NCBI RefSeq assembly: GCF_946476835.1
Contig: NZ_CAMKWA010000002.1
Coordinates: forward strand, 204,231-268,230
Origin: an uncultured Neokomagataea sp.
GTDB taxonomy: Bacteria; Pseudomonadota; Alphaproteobacteria; Acetobacterales; Acetobacteraceae
Length of the DNA stretch: 64,000 bases
Direction: 5' to 3'
How positions within the stretch are numbered: position 1 is the stretch's first letter; every line of letters starts with the position of its first letter. The position numbers were made by a program, and so were the translations under genes. Below the pieces are notes generated by a model, which did not search any database, was not told where the DNA came from, and saw nothing but the letters and a program-made list of their open reading frames with translations. Below, piece after piece: positions 26,360 to 35,659 of this stretch.

Positions 26360-27265
26360 ATGTACGTGATCCACAATCCCACAGCGGGCCGCCGCAACAC
26401 ACGCAAACTCTGGGCCGTTCTCGACTGCCTTCTTGCGCATGGCATTTCCGTTAAAATCATGGAGACCCGTTACGGTGGGCACGCCTCAAGCCTTGCCCGA
26501 GAAGCCGCTGAGGCTGGCGCACGCATCATCATTGCCGCAGGCGGCGATGGCACCATTGCAGAAACTGTCGCCGGTATGATCGGCAGTTCAGCCCGCCTAG
26601 GGATTATCCCTCTCGGCACGGCCAATGTTCTCGCCCATGAATATGACATCCCCTTCCATACCAAAGACCTCGCCGCCACTCTGACATCCCCACACAGCAC
26701 CCCTCTCTGGCCAGGCATGATGCAAACCAATCATCAAACCAAACTTTTTGTTCAGATGGTTGGTGCCGGTTTTGACGCCCATGTCGTGCATGCCATCAAC
26801 CTACGCCTCAAACGCGCTGTCGGGCGGAATGCCTATATCATTCAAACACTGACAGAACTGCCCAAATACCCCTTCCCAGACCTAACCGTCACCGTCGATG
26901 GCAGCACCTATACCGCCGCCAGTGCCATTATCAGCAAAGGCCGCCTCTATGGTGGACCTTACACACTCGACCCAACCGCGCGCCCAGATCGCCCAGGATT
27001 TTCCATTACTTTATTCCGCCATGGCGGTGTTTTTTCTGCCCTACGCGCAGGAATGGCGCTCCCACAAAGCCGCATGAGCCGCCTACCGGGGGTTATCTCC
27101 CTCAAGGGGGCACACGTGACAATCTCTCACCCCGATGGCGTCCCCCTTCAAGCTGATGGAGACGCCGCCGGTCATACGGCGGTTACCCTCAAAGATGCAG
27201 CACAACCTGTGCAACTCGCCACACCTGCCAAAAACCCGTTTATCGACTCACGACTCTTCACCTGA
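26360..27265 (+). CDS. Diacylglycerol kinase-family lipid kinase
   Basis: 301 residues with the DAGK catalytic fold: VIHNPTAGRR at the start, the nucleotide site AAGGDGTIAETV (about residue 60), PLGTANVLA, and the C-terminal QADGDAAG. The start at 26360 follows AGGAG by 8 bases. Members phosphorylate diacylglycerol, ceramide-type sphingoid lipids or undecaprenol, so the substrate is uncertain. The gene is divergent from the phosphoesterase/glycosyltransferase pair, and its 3' end overlaps the end of mgtC on the opposite strand by 18 bp. Confidence 0.85.
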   Translation: MYVIHNPTAGRRNTRKLWAVLDCLLAHGISVKIMETRYGGHASSLAREAAEAGARIIIAAGGDGTIAETVAGMIGSSARLGIIPLGTANVLAHEYDIPFHTKDLAATLTSPHSTPLWPGMMQTNHQTKLFVQMVGAGFDAHVVHAINLRLKRAVGRNAYIIQTLTELPKYPFPDLTVTVDGSTYTAASAIISKGRLYGGPYTLDPTARPDRPGFSITLFRHGGVFSALRAGMALPQSRMSRLPGVISLKGAHVTISHPDGVPLQADGDAAGHTAVTLKDAAQPVQLATPAKNPFIDSRLFT

Positions 27266-27976
27266 GTTCCAAAACGCCTGCCGAACACCTTCCATATCTT
27301 CAACACGCTCCATCGCAATATCCAGCTCTTCCACTTGCACGGCTGTTGCGTAGAGCGTGAAGGACAACTCCACCTCGTCATCACCAAATGGATGGTCCTC
27401 AATCTGCCGGACGGGATAGCTGGCCAACTCCAAAATCTCCGCAACGGCATCACGCAGATCAGACCGCACCCAACGTTCACAAATCACATAAACCACATAA
27501 GTGGCCTCACCGCTTTCCTCACGGAACGGCAAACGATTGATGTGATTAACAAGCGGCCTCAGCAGCGTGTTTGATGCCAAGACGAAAAACGCCGCTAAAA
27601 ACGCTTCATCCAAAATCCCGGCACCAGCACATGCCCCCACCGCGCCGGAGCCCCACACGGTCGCCGCGGTGTTCAGGCCAGACACACTAGCCCCTTCTTT
27701 CATAATCGCCCCGGCCCCCAAAAAGCCGATACCCGACACGACATAGGCCACAATCGTAATCGCCGTCTGAGAGCCACCCTGCAACTCATGCAGACGCGTC
27801 CCCAGAGACACAAAAATCGCAGCCCCAACAGCAACCAGCGTATTCGTACGCAACCCCGCCGTACGCTGCCGCACCTGCCGTTCAATGCCGATGATCCCGC
27901 CCAGCACAAACGCGCAAAGCAGATTCACCAGAGTTTCACCCGTTTCACTTAAGGTCGCAAAATGCCAGCCGCTCAT
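27248..27976 (-). CDS. mgtC: MgtC/SapB-family protein
   Basis: 242 residues. Four or five N-terminal transmembrane helices carry the family motifs LGGIIGIERQ, RTNTLVAVGAA and GAGAIMKEG, then a C-terminal ACT-like domain of about 90 residues. In Salmonella MgtC restrains the F-type ATPase and helps growth at low magnesium. Here it follows mgtA by 29 nt on the same strand, so it most likely takes part in the magnesium response. The C-terminus is overlapped by the convergent lipid kinase gene. Confidence 0.88.
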   Translation of the reverse strand: MSGWHFATLSETGETLVNLLCAFVLGGIIGIERQVRQRTAGLRTNTLVAVGAAIFVSLGTRLHELQGGSQTAITIVAYVVSGIGFLGAGAIMKEGASVSGLNTAATVWGSGAVGACAGAGILDEAFLAAFFVLASNTLLRPLVNHINRLPFREESGEATYVVYVICERWVRSDLRDAVAEILELASYPVRQIEDHPFGDDEVELSFTLYATAVQVEELDIAMERVEDMEGVRQAFWNSGEES

Positions 27977-28005
27977 GAAGCCTCTTTATTTGTCTGATCG
28001 TGCAC

Positions 28006-30792
28006 TCACACCCACCCGAAGCGGCGCGCATAAAATCTCTTCATGACTGTCGTCAGCACAGCATAACCCAGCACAATCAGCATAAGCCATGGGTAAAACG
28101 TGCCCGGAAGTGCCTCAAACCCAAAATACCCCGCCAAAGGGCTCATCGGCAAAAAGATCCCTAGCGCGATAATCAGCACCGTCGTCACGATCAGCGGAAA
28201 AGATGCCGTGCTTTGCAAAAATGGCAACTTGGGAGAGCGGATCATGTGCACAATCAATGTCTGGGTCAAAAGACCTTCCACAAACCACCCTGACTGAAAC
28301 AAGGCTTGATGCGCAATATCATCAGCGCCGAACACCCACCACAACAGCATATACGTCGCGATATCAAACACCGAACTCAATGGACCGAAAAAGAGCATGA
28401 AGCGCCCAACATCCTTTGGGTTCCACTTCAAAGGCTTTGCCACCAAATCACGGTCCACATTGTCAAAAGGCAGCGCAATTTGCGAGATATCGTACAGCAA
28501 ATTTTGCACCAGAAGCTGTAACGGCAGCATCGGCAAAAAGGGTAAAAATGCACTGCCAATCAACACCGAGAACACATTCCCGAAATTAGAACTCGCCGTC
28601 ATACGAATATATTTGAGCATATTCACAAAGGTCCGGCGCCCTTCCAAAACGCCCTGCTCCAACACCATCAAACTCTTTTCTAGTAAGATAATATCTGCCG
28701 CCTCCTTCGCGATATCGACGCCCGTATCAACCGAGATACCCACATCAGCCGCACGCAAAGCCGGGGCATCATTAATCCCATCCCCCATAAAGCCCACAAC
28801 ATGCCCATTGGCACGCAAAGCACCGACAATCCGGTCTTTATGCGCTGGGGTCAGGCGCGCAAACAACTGGTGCCGCTCAACCGCATGCGCCAGCGTCTCA
28901 TCATTCATCTTCTCAATCTGAACGCCCAGCAAATAGCGGCAATGCTCCAACCCCACTTGGCGGCAGACCTGCAAGGCCACAAGCTCCGTATCCCCAGTCA
29001 GAACCTTTACCGCCACACCGTGCGATGCCAAAGCCTTCAACGCTGGGGCCGTGCTTTCCTTCGGCGGATCCAAAAAGGCCATATACCCTAGCAGCGTTAG
29101 CCCAGCTTCATCCGGCACACCAAAAACCGATTGCTCACCCAAATCCTCACGAATGGCCACGGCAACCACGCGCAAGCCCTGCCGATTCAAATCAGCCGCT
29201 ACCGCCCGAACACGCTCCAACATTTCTTGGTCCAGAGCGGTGCTTTCAGCCTGCTTACTCAAACGCACATGCGTACAGGCCGACAGAATTTCCTCCAGCG
29301 CACCTTTACAAATTAACGTCCGTTCACCGCTTCCACCTTCCACGATGACCGACATACGCTTGCGCTCAAAATCAAACGGAACCTCGTCAACCTTGGTGTA
29401 ACCCTGCGCATTCACCAACTCATGCTGTAACTCCACATGCTGCAAAACGGCATGATCCAGAAGGTTTTTTAGCCCCGTCTGATACGCACTATTCAAATAC
29501 GCATAACGCAACACATCATCTGAAGAGTCACCCAGCACATCGGTATGACGCTCCAGCGCAATCCGATCCTGCGTTAACGTCCCCGTCTTATCGGTACAAA
29601 GAACATCCATCGCTCCAAAATTCTGGATTGCGTCCAGATGCTTCACGATAACCTTCTTGCGGGACAGTGCCACCGCGCCCTTCGCCAAGGTTGACGTCAC
29701 AATCATCGGCAACATTTCAGGCGTCAGCCCCACCGCTACCGATAATGCAAATACCGAAGCCTCGACCCAGCTTCCTTTCGTGAACCCATTAATCAAGAGC
29801 ACTACTGGCGCCATAATCAGCGCAAAACGGATCAAGAGCCAGCTAACACCATTCACCCCAGCTTGAAACGCCGTCGTGCTCCGGTCCTGCATGCCCAAAC
29901 GTTCAGACAATGTCCCAAAATACGTCTGACGCCCCGTCGCCACCACCAGTGCGACGGCCGAACCCGAAACGACATTTGTGCCCATGAACACCAAATTCGC
30001 GGCATCAAACACCGTCTCAAAGGGCTGATCCAATGCCGAAAACTTTTCAACGGGCAATGCTTCCCCCGTCATGGCAGCTTGGGAGACAAACAAATCTTTA
30101 GCCGTTAGCAAACGGCAATCCGCCGGGATCATATCCCCGGCCGAGAGAACCACATGATCACCCGGTACCAACTCACTGATCGGTACTTCGACATGCCGAG
30201 TATCACTATCCAAATGCAGGTTCACGCCAAAATATTTGCGCCCAATCCCGACAATTTCATCATTCATAGACGGACGGCGGAGCACGGAGGCTGTGGTGCT
30301 CACCATATTTTTCAAGCGTTCCGCCGCTTGATTGGACCGTCCCTCCTGCACGAACCGAATCAGCGTGCTCAGCAGCACCATCGTGCCAATAACAATGGTG
30401 GCCCGCAGATCATGCGTCAGCCCTGATAGCAGAGCCAAAATACTCAAAAGAACATTAAACGGGTTCCGATAGCACTGCCACAAATGCCGCCACCACGGCA
30501 TAGCAGCTTCATAGTCAACCGTATTCGGACCAAAACGCTTGCGGTATTTTTCAACCTCAAGCTCCGTCAAACCCTCTTCATGCGAAGACAAACGCGCAAT
30601 AGCTTCCAGCACATCATCTTGCGCCACACGCCGCATCGCCCGAGAAACATACCGAAAAGCCCGGTCATGCTTAGGGTTCGCAGAAGAACGAAACGTCTCC
30701 AAAATCGCTCTTCGTCGTAAATGCCGAGCCGTCTTGTGGCGCGTGAAAAACACACCAAACAAGGCCTGAAACAAACGATCAAAATGGCTCAT
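28006..30792 (-). CDS. mgtA: Magnesium-translocating P-type ATPase
   Basis: 928 residues from the chosen start. A P3B-type ATPase that imports Mg2+: TGEALPVEKF (dephosphorylation TGE), DKTGTLT with the phosphorylated Asp, MGDGINDAPALRAADVG, and about ten transmembrane helices. ATG 30792 has GGGA six bases before it; the frame also offers ATG at 30798 and 30852 with weaker sites. The leader upstream holds a long hairpin that might work in regulation, as leaders of mgtA do in enterics, but no known element is recognised. mgtC follows. Confidence 0.93.
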   Translation of the reverse strand: MSHFDRLFQALFGVFFTRHKTARHLRRRAILETFRSSANPKHDRAFRYVSRAMRRVAQDDVLEAIARLSSHEEGLTELEVEKYRKRFGPNTVDYEAAMPWWRHLWQCYRNPFNVLLSILALLSGLTHDLRATIVIGTMVLLSTLIRFVQEGRSNQAAERLKNMVSTTASVLRRPSMNDEIVGIGRKYFGVNLHLDSDTRHVEVPISELVPGDHVVLSAGDMIPADCRLLTAKDLFVSQAAMTGEALPVEKFSALDQPFETVFDAANLVFMGTNVVSGSAVALVVATGRQTYFGTLSERLGMQDRSTTAFQAGVNGVSWLLIRFALIMAPVVLLINGFTKGSWVEASVFALSVAVGLTPEMLPMIVTSTLAKGAVALSRKKVIVKHLDAIQNFGAMDVLCTDKTGTLTQDRIALERHTDVLGDSSDDVLRYAYLNSAYQTGLKNLLDHAVLQHVELQHELVNAQGYTKVDEVPFDFERKRMSVIVEGGSGERTLICKGALEEILSACTHVRLSKQAESTALDQEMLERVRAVAADLNRQGLRVVAVAIREDLGEQSVFGVPDEAGLTLLGYMAFLDPPKESTAPALKALASHGVAVKVLTGDTELVALQVCRQVGLEHCRYLLGVQIEKMNDETLAHAVERHQLFARLTPAHKDRIVGALRANGHVVGFMGDGINDAPALRAADVGISVDTGVDIAKEAADIILLEKSLMVLEQGVLEGRRTFVNMLKYIRMTASSNFGNVFSVLIGSAFLPFLPMLPLQLLVQNLLYDISQIALPFDNVDRDLVAKPLKWNPKDVGRFMLFFGPLSSVFDIATYMLLWWVFGADDIAHQALFQSGWFVEGLLTQTLIVHMIRSPKLPFLQSTASFPLIVTTVLIIALGIFLPMSPLAGYFGFEALPGTFYPWLMLIVLGYAVLTTVMKRFYARRFGWV

Positions 30793-30856
30793 AAACATTC
30801 CCGGTTTTAAAAACCGGCCCCTATGCAGGAGAAATACCGACAAACGCAGCATGGAG

Positions 30857-30893
30857 TGAGGCGGGTTCTAATCTCAGAACAGCACCGCCCTCA
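30857..30893 (-). promoter_or_regulatory. Stem-loop in the mgtA leader
   Basis: On the transcribed (minus) strand, TGAGGGCGG pairs with CCGCCTCA (one bulged G), enclosing a second stem TTCT/AGAA with a 6-nt loop. It lies 65-100 nt before the mgtA start. A regulatory role in Mg2+ sensing is inference only. Confidence 0.35.
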
Positions 30894-30970
30894 GTTGCGG
30901 GGGCAATGTGCACACCCTCTCACAACAGAGCAATCCAATATGAATATATATGAGAATACTTAAAGTTTAT

Positions 30971-30996
30971 GGGAGATATACTAAAGTATACCTCCC
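30971..30996 (-). terminator. Hairpin after the RND efflux operon
   Basis: On the minus strand, GGGAGGTATACT and AGTATATCTCCC pair fully (one G-U), 9 nt after the stop codon of the outer-membrane gene. No long T-run follows, so some read-through into mgtA is possible. Confidence 0.55.
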
Positions 30997-31004
30997 ACTA
31001 CACA

Positions 31005-32531
31005 TCACCACGGAACGAGTGATTTACCCAATTTTTTCTGCTCTTTCGGTGTCATGCCCAAATCATTGCGATGCCACCAGCCACCGCCAAGCGCTTGGAA
31101 CAACGCAACACTATCCGAAAAACGTGCGCCCTGCGCCTGAACCAAAGCCACGCGTGCCTGCGCCTGAGCTTGCTGTGCTTGAAGAAGGGTCGACACGCTA
31201 ACATCCCCCAAACGCAGCTGGGCTTGAGCAATCTTCAAACTCTTTGTCGCCGCTTCAAAGTTCTTTTGGTTAGCCTGCAAAGCAGCCGCATCTGCCTGAA
31301 GAGCCGAGAGCGTATCCGCTACATTCTGCACGGCGCTCAACACGGTTGCTTTGTACAACTCATTCGCCTGCAATAAATTATCCCGCGCTTCACGCTCCGC
31401 ATGCAGCAGTGAACCGCCTTGGAAAATTGGCTGCGTCAACGTCGCGCCGATGAACCAGTTACTAAAGCTCGGCGTAAAGAATTGCGTAAACTTACCAACA
31501 ACCTGCCCCGGCAAGGCACTCAGCTGTAAGTTCGGCAGGCGGTTCGCAATCGCCACACCAACACGCGCCGCAGCACCATCAATCTGCGCTTGTGCAGCAC
31601 GAATATCCGGTCGCTGATTTAACAAATCAGACGGCACTGTAAGCGGCAACTGCGCCGGTAACGTAAACTTATCCAACGTAAACACTGGCAACGGCGCATC
31701 GGGAGATTGCCCAACCAAAACAGCAATCTGATGGCGCGTCTGCTCCAATTGCTGCTGCAGTGGTGGCAAACTTGCTTCCAACTGCGCAACAGAAGCTGTC
31801 TGAGCCGCAATATCCTGTTGCGACATATCACCAAGGCGATTTTGCGCTGAGATAATCGTCAGCGTATGACGCTGCGTCTCAATCTGAATGGTCGTCGCAT
31901 CAATCTGCGCCCGCAAGGACGCTTCCTGCAAAGCGGACTCCACCAGATTGGTGATCATCGTCAACGCTGTTGCTTCCACTTGGAAGCGCTGTACATCCGC
32001 ATCTGCACCAGAGGCCTGAATGGCCCGACGGTTACCACCCCACAGATCCGGCACATACCCAATGTTCAATTGCAGCGTATGCAGATTGTACAACCATTCA
32101 TTAGCAAACGGCACGTTAGACAGCGCATAAGACGTCTTATTACGGGTCACCATCATCTGCCCAGAGACAGACGGATATAACGATGCCCCTTCAACGCGAC
32201 GCTGCTCCCAAGCCGCTTTCAGCGCATCCTGCATACCATGCAACGTCTGGTTATTATCCAGCGCTTGCAGCACCAGTGCATTCAGCTGAGCATTGCCAAA
32301 GATTTCCCACCACGTGCCAGACACATCGCTGCCCTGAGCAAAGTGCTGCGCCGCGTTAAGACCGCTGCCTGCCGCCCCAGCCGTATCTTTGACCGATTGT
32401 GCTTGGTAACCAATCTTATCCGCCATAACCGGCGGCTTAGAATCCGGCCCCACCGCACAAGCCGCCACGCACACCGTCGCGCATAATACGGATGTCAGAC
32501 GCAAGGCCCGCTTCATCACTGCGTGTCTCAT
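31005..32531 (-). CDS. RND efflux outer-membrane lipoprotein, NodT/CusC family
   Basis: 508 residues. An N-terminal lipoprotein signal with lipobox VAAC is followed by the two repeated OEP domains of TolC-like channels (GVGPD-type start AVGPDSKPP; LLNQRPDIRAAQAQ near the middle is a family hallmark). It forms the outer-membrane duct for the RND pump encoded just upstream, with which it overlaps as ATGA. The extra six residues before MKRALR may not be used. Last gene of the efflux operon. Confidence 0.9.
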   Translation of the reverse strand: MRHAVMKRALRLTSVLCATVCVAACAVGPDSKPPVMADKIGYQAQSVKDTAGAAGSGLNAAQHFAQGSDVSGTWWEIFGNAQLNALVLQALDNNQTLHGMQDALKAAWEQRRVEGASLYPSVSGQMMVTRNKTSYALSNVPFANEWLYNLHTLQLNIGYVPDLWGGNRRAIQASGADADVQRFQVEATALTMITNLVESALQEASLRAQIDATTIQIETQRHTLTIISAQNRLGDMSQQDIAAQTASVAQLEASLPPLQQQLEQTRHQIAVLVGQSPDAPLPVFTLDKFTLPAQLPLTVPSDLLNQRPDIRAAQAQIDGAAARVGVAIANRLPNLQLSALPGQVVGKFTQFFTPSFSNWFIGATLTQPIFQGGSLLHAEREARDNLLQANELYKATVLSAVQNVADTLSALQADAAALQANQKNFEAATKSLKIAQAQLRLGDVSVSTLLQAQQAQAQARVALVQAQGARFSDSVALFQALGGGWWHRNDLGMTPKEQKKLGKSLVPW

Positions 32532-35500
32532 GAGCGTACCTCGCCTTCATCATCCCGACGTTTCGGGCGGCGCGCCTCGCGGTTTTCAATCCAGATCTCA
32601 AGCTCACTGAAATAAACCGGCAGCACAAATAACGTCAGTAACGTCGCAATACCCAAGCCACCAACAACAACCGTTGCAAGGCCACGCTGCACGTCCGTAC
32701 CAATACCCGTCGCCATCGCCGCTGGTAACATCCCCGCACTCGCCACCGTCGCCGTCATCAGTACCGGACGGAAACGCTCGCCAGCCCCTGCAATGGTTGC
32801 ATCTCGCACAGACATACCCTCTGCACGATGTCGGTTAATGCTAGAAATCATGATGATGCCGTTCTGCACCGCCACACCAAACAGAGCAATAAAGCCAACA
32901 GCCGTTGCAATATTCAGCGTTTCGCCACGCAGATGCAGCGCAATCAACCCACCCAACGTTGCCAAAGGCACCACACTCAAAATCAACAGCGCATGGCGCA
33001 ACTGACCAAAGCCGATGTACAACAGCACCAACATCGCCGCGAACATCACGGCCAGCGCCACAGTCAAACGCTTTTGAGCCCGTTGCTGCTGCTGGAAAGA
33101 CCCCGCCCATTCAAGCGAATACTGCTTCGGATCATAACGCACAGCCTGATCAATCCGCGCCTGTGCATCCGCCAAATACTGAGACAGCGGACGATCGCCA
33201 TTATCCACACGAATGGTAATCTGGCGGTGGCTCATCTCATGGGCAATATTACTTTCACCCATATGCAAGCCAACCGATGCCACTTGTGACAGCGGCACAT
33301 ACGCACCCGAACCATCCAGCAATGGCAACTGCTTCAGATATTCCAGATCGTGCGTTTGATCATGCGGCACATGCAGCGTCGCGTTATAAAAACGTGCATT
33401 GCTATATACCGTCGTGAGCGGTGCATCACCGATCGCACCAGAGACCATATCCGCAATATCAGAAACATTAATCCCATAACGCGCCGCCGCTAGACGATCT
33501 GCCTGCACCGCAATTTGCGGGATACGTGGTTCCTGGAAGATCGACGCCTCTGCCGTGCCTGGCACCTGATGCAGGATATCCACAACCTGCTGTCCGATAC
33601 GGCGCAGTTCTTGGAAATCGTCACCATAAATACGCAGCACCAACGGACTATGCGCACCGCCCACCAGATCGCTCATCTGATCCTGAATCGGCTGACTAAT
33701 ACCGAAATCAATTCCCGGCAAACGAGACAAACGTGAGCGCAAACGTGCAATAAACTGCGCCTTTGTTTCGCCCGCAGGCCATTGATCATACGGCTTCAAG
33801 CCAACAGGCATCTCAATATGCGATGGCGTCCACGGATCTGTACCATCATCCGAACGGCCCATTTGGGTAATCGCGTAGGACGTTTCCGGAAATTCACGAA
33901 TAACATTACGAATTTCATTCGCATATTGTTCGCCTTTTTCCATGGAAATAGCGGTCGGCATCTGCACCTGAAGCCAGAGCGCCCCTTCATCCAGATCTGG
34001 CAAAAACTCACGCCCAATGGACACACCCAACACCAATACAGCGACCAATGCTGCCGCACCACCAGCAAACGCCACGAACGGCTTATCAATGAAGTGACCC
34101 AGCGTACGCGTATAACGCTCATGCAGCCATTCCAAGGGACGATTATGCCAAATTTTGCTTGGCTTACGCAGTGCCAGATAGCTGAGAGACGGGATTAATG
34201 TCAGCGCACACAGCAACGCACCAATGAGCGCAAAACTCACCGTATAGGCCATGGGGCGGAACAACTTCCCCTCACTACCTTCAAACGCAAAGAGCGGGCT
34301 GTACGCTAGAATAATCACCAATGTTGCCGAGAAGATTGCATGCCCTGCACGCTTCGCCACAACCAACACGTCAGAACTACTCAAACGCTCATTCGGCTTG
34401 TCTTCACGCAGACGCAAAATCGTCTCCGTAACGACGATAGCGCCATCCACGATGACACCAAAGTCAATCGCCCCGAGCGAGAAGAGATTGGCCGACATGC
34501 CCAATACATGCATCACGCCAAACACAACCGCCAAAGCCATAGGGATCGTCACAGCCGTTACGATTGCACTACGCGGGCTGCCAAGGAACAGGGTCAAAAT
34601 GACCCCAACCAGCAAGATACCCTCAATCATGGTTTCGGTGACTTTATGCGTCGTCGCCTGAACCAGATTGTCACGGTCAATATACGGCACAATGCGGACA
34701 TGCTGCGGTGCAAGGCGCTTTTGCAAAGCATCCACTTGCGCGTGCAGGTTTTGCAGAACCAAAGACGGGTTTTCACCCGTCAACATATCCACCACGCCCT
34801 CAATCGTATCCGGGTTATGATCTTTACCCAAGATACCTTCACGCACCTGATGGCCGAACTGTACCGTACCCAGATCATGCACAAAAATCGGGAGACCATT
34901 ACGCTGCGTAACAACGATATTGCCCATATCCTCCAAGGAGTGGATCATACCCACACCACGAACAATATAAGACTGCTCACCACGCGTAATACGGCCACCA
35001 CCAGCATTCGCGTTGTTATTACGGATGGCGCTCTCAACATCTCCCAGCGCAATACCATAACGCATCAGTGCCGCAGGGTTCAGCACTAGCTGATACTCTC
35101 TGGTGAAACCACCAAAGTTATCAATATTCACAACACCCGGAACATGCATCAACGCAGGTATCACAACCCATCGCTGAAGGTCTGACAGTTCCATCAGGTT
35201 TTTGTCATCAGACTCTAGCGTATAGCGATAGATCTCACCCGTAGTGCCAGAAATCGGCCCCAATGTTGGCTGAGCACCATTCGCAAGAGGGTTGTTCGCA
35301 ATAACCGTCTCAACCTGCTGCCGTGCCCAATAAACATCCGTCCCTTCTTTGAAGATCAACGTAATCAAAGAGAGGCCAAACGTACTGGTCGAGCGGCTAT
35401 CCGTCACCCGAGGGACGCTCGCAAGCGTCCGCTCCAGAGGGATGGTCACCTGCTGTTCCATTTCTTCAGCAGCCAAACCCGGCTGCTGCGTCGTGACAAC

Positions 35501-35641
35501 AACATTAACCGCACCCAAATCTGGGTATGCCTCAACAGGGAGAACCTGATACGCAATTCCACCCGCAATCGCCAAAAGCACAGCGACGGTGAAAACAACA
35601 CTTCGGTGCCCGAAACACCAACCGATGAAACGTTCAATCAT
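32528..35641 (-). CDS. Heavy-metal efflux RND transporter, CzcA/CusA family
   Basis: 1037 residues with twelve transmembrane helices and two large periplasmic loops. Marks of the heavy-metal subgroup are the N-terminal AYPDLGAVNVVVTTQQPGL and the fourth-helix motif DFGVIVDGAIVVTE, which keeps the two Asp and one Glu needed for proton relay in CzcA. The usual final Asn after that Glu is Thr here. It exports metal ions in exchange for protons, together with the adaptor upstream and the channel downstream. Cu/Ag versus Zn/Co/Cd cannot be settled by eye. Confidence 0.92.
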   Translation of the reverse strand: MIERFIGWCFGHRSVVFTVAVLLAIAGGIAYQVLPVEAYPDLGAVNVVVTTQQPGLAAEEMEQQVTIPLERTLASVPRVTDSRSTSTFGLSLITLIFKEGTDVYWARQQVETVIANNPLANGAQPTLGPISGTTGEIYRYTLESDDKNLMELSDLQRWVVIPALMHVPGVVNIDNFGGFTREYQLVLNPAALMRYGIALGDVESAIRNNNANAGGGRITRGEQSYIVRGVGMIHSLEDMGNIVVTQRNGLPIFVHDLGTVQFGHQVREGILGKDHNPDTIEGVVDMLTGENPSLVLQNLHAQVDALQKRLAPQHVRIVPYIDRDNLVQATTHKVTETMIEGILLVGVILTLFLGSPRSAIVTAVTIPMALAVVFGVMHVLGMSANLFSLGAIDFGVIVDGAIVVTETILRLREDKPNERLSSSDVLVVAKRAGHAIFSATLVIILAYSPLFAFEGSEGKLFRPMAYTVSFALIGALLCALTLIPSLSYLALRKPSKIWHNRPLEWLHERYTRTLGHFIDKPFVAFAGGAAALVAVLVLGVSIGREFLPDLDEGALWLQVQMPTAISMEKGEQYANEIRNVIREFPETSYAITQMGRSDDGTDPWTPSHIEMPVGLKPYDQWPAGETKAQFIARLRSRLSRLPGIDFGISQPIQDQMSDLVGGAHSPLVLRIYGDDFQELRRIGQQVVDILHQVPGTAEASIFQEPRIPQIAVQADRLAAARYGINVSDIADMVSGAIGDAPLTTVYSNARFYNATLHVPHDQTHDLEYLKQLPLLDGSGAYVPLSQVASVGLHMGESNIAHEMSHRQITIRVDNGDRPLSQYLADAQARIDQAVRYDPKQYSLEWAGSFQQQQRAQKRLTVALAVMFAAMLVLLYIGFGQLRHALLILSVVPLATLGGLIALHLRGETLNIATAVGFIALFGVAVQNGIIMISSINRHRAEGMSVRDATIAGAGERFRPVLMTATVASAGMLPAAMATGIGTDVQRGLATVVVGGLGIATLLTLFVLPVYFSELEIWIENREARRPKRRDDEGEVRS

Positions 35642-35659
35642 AGTCTTGAAACTATCCGA

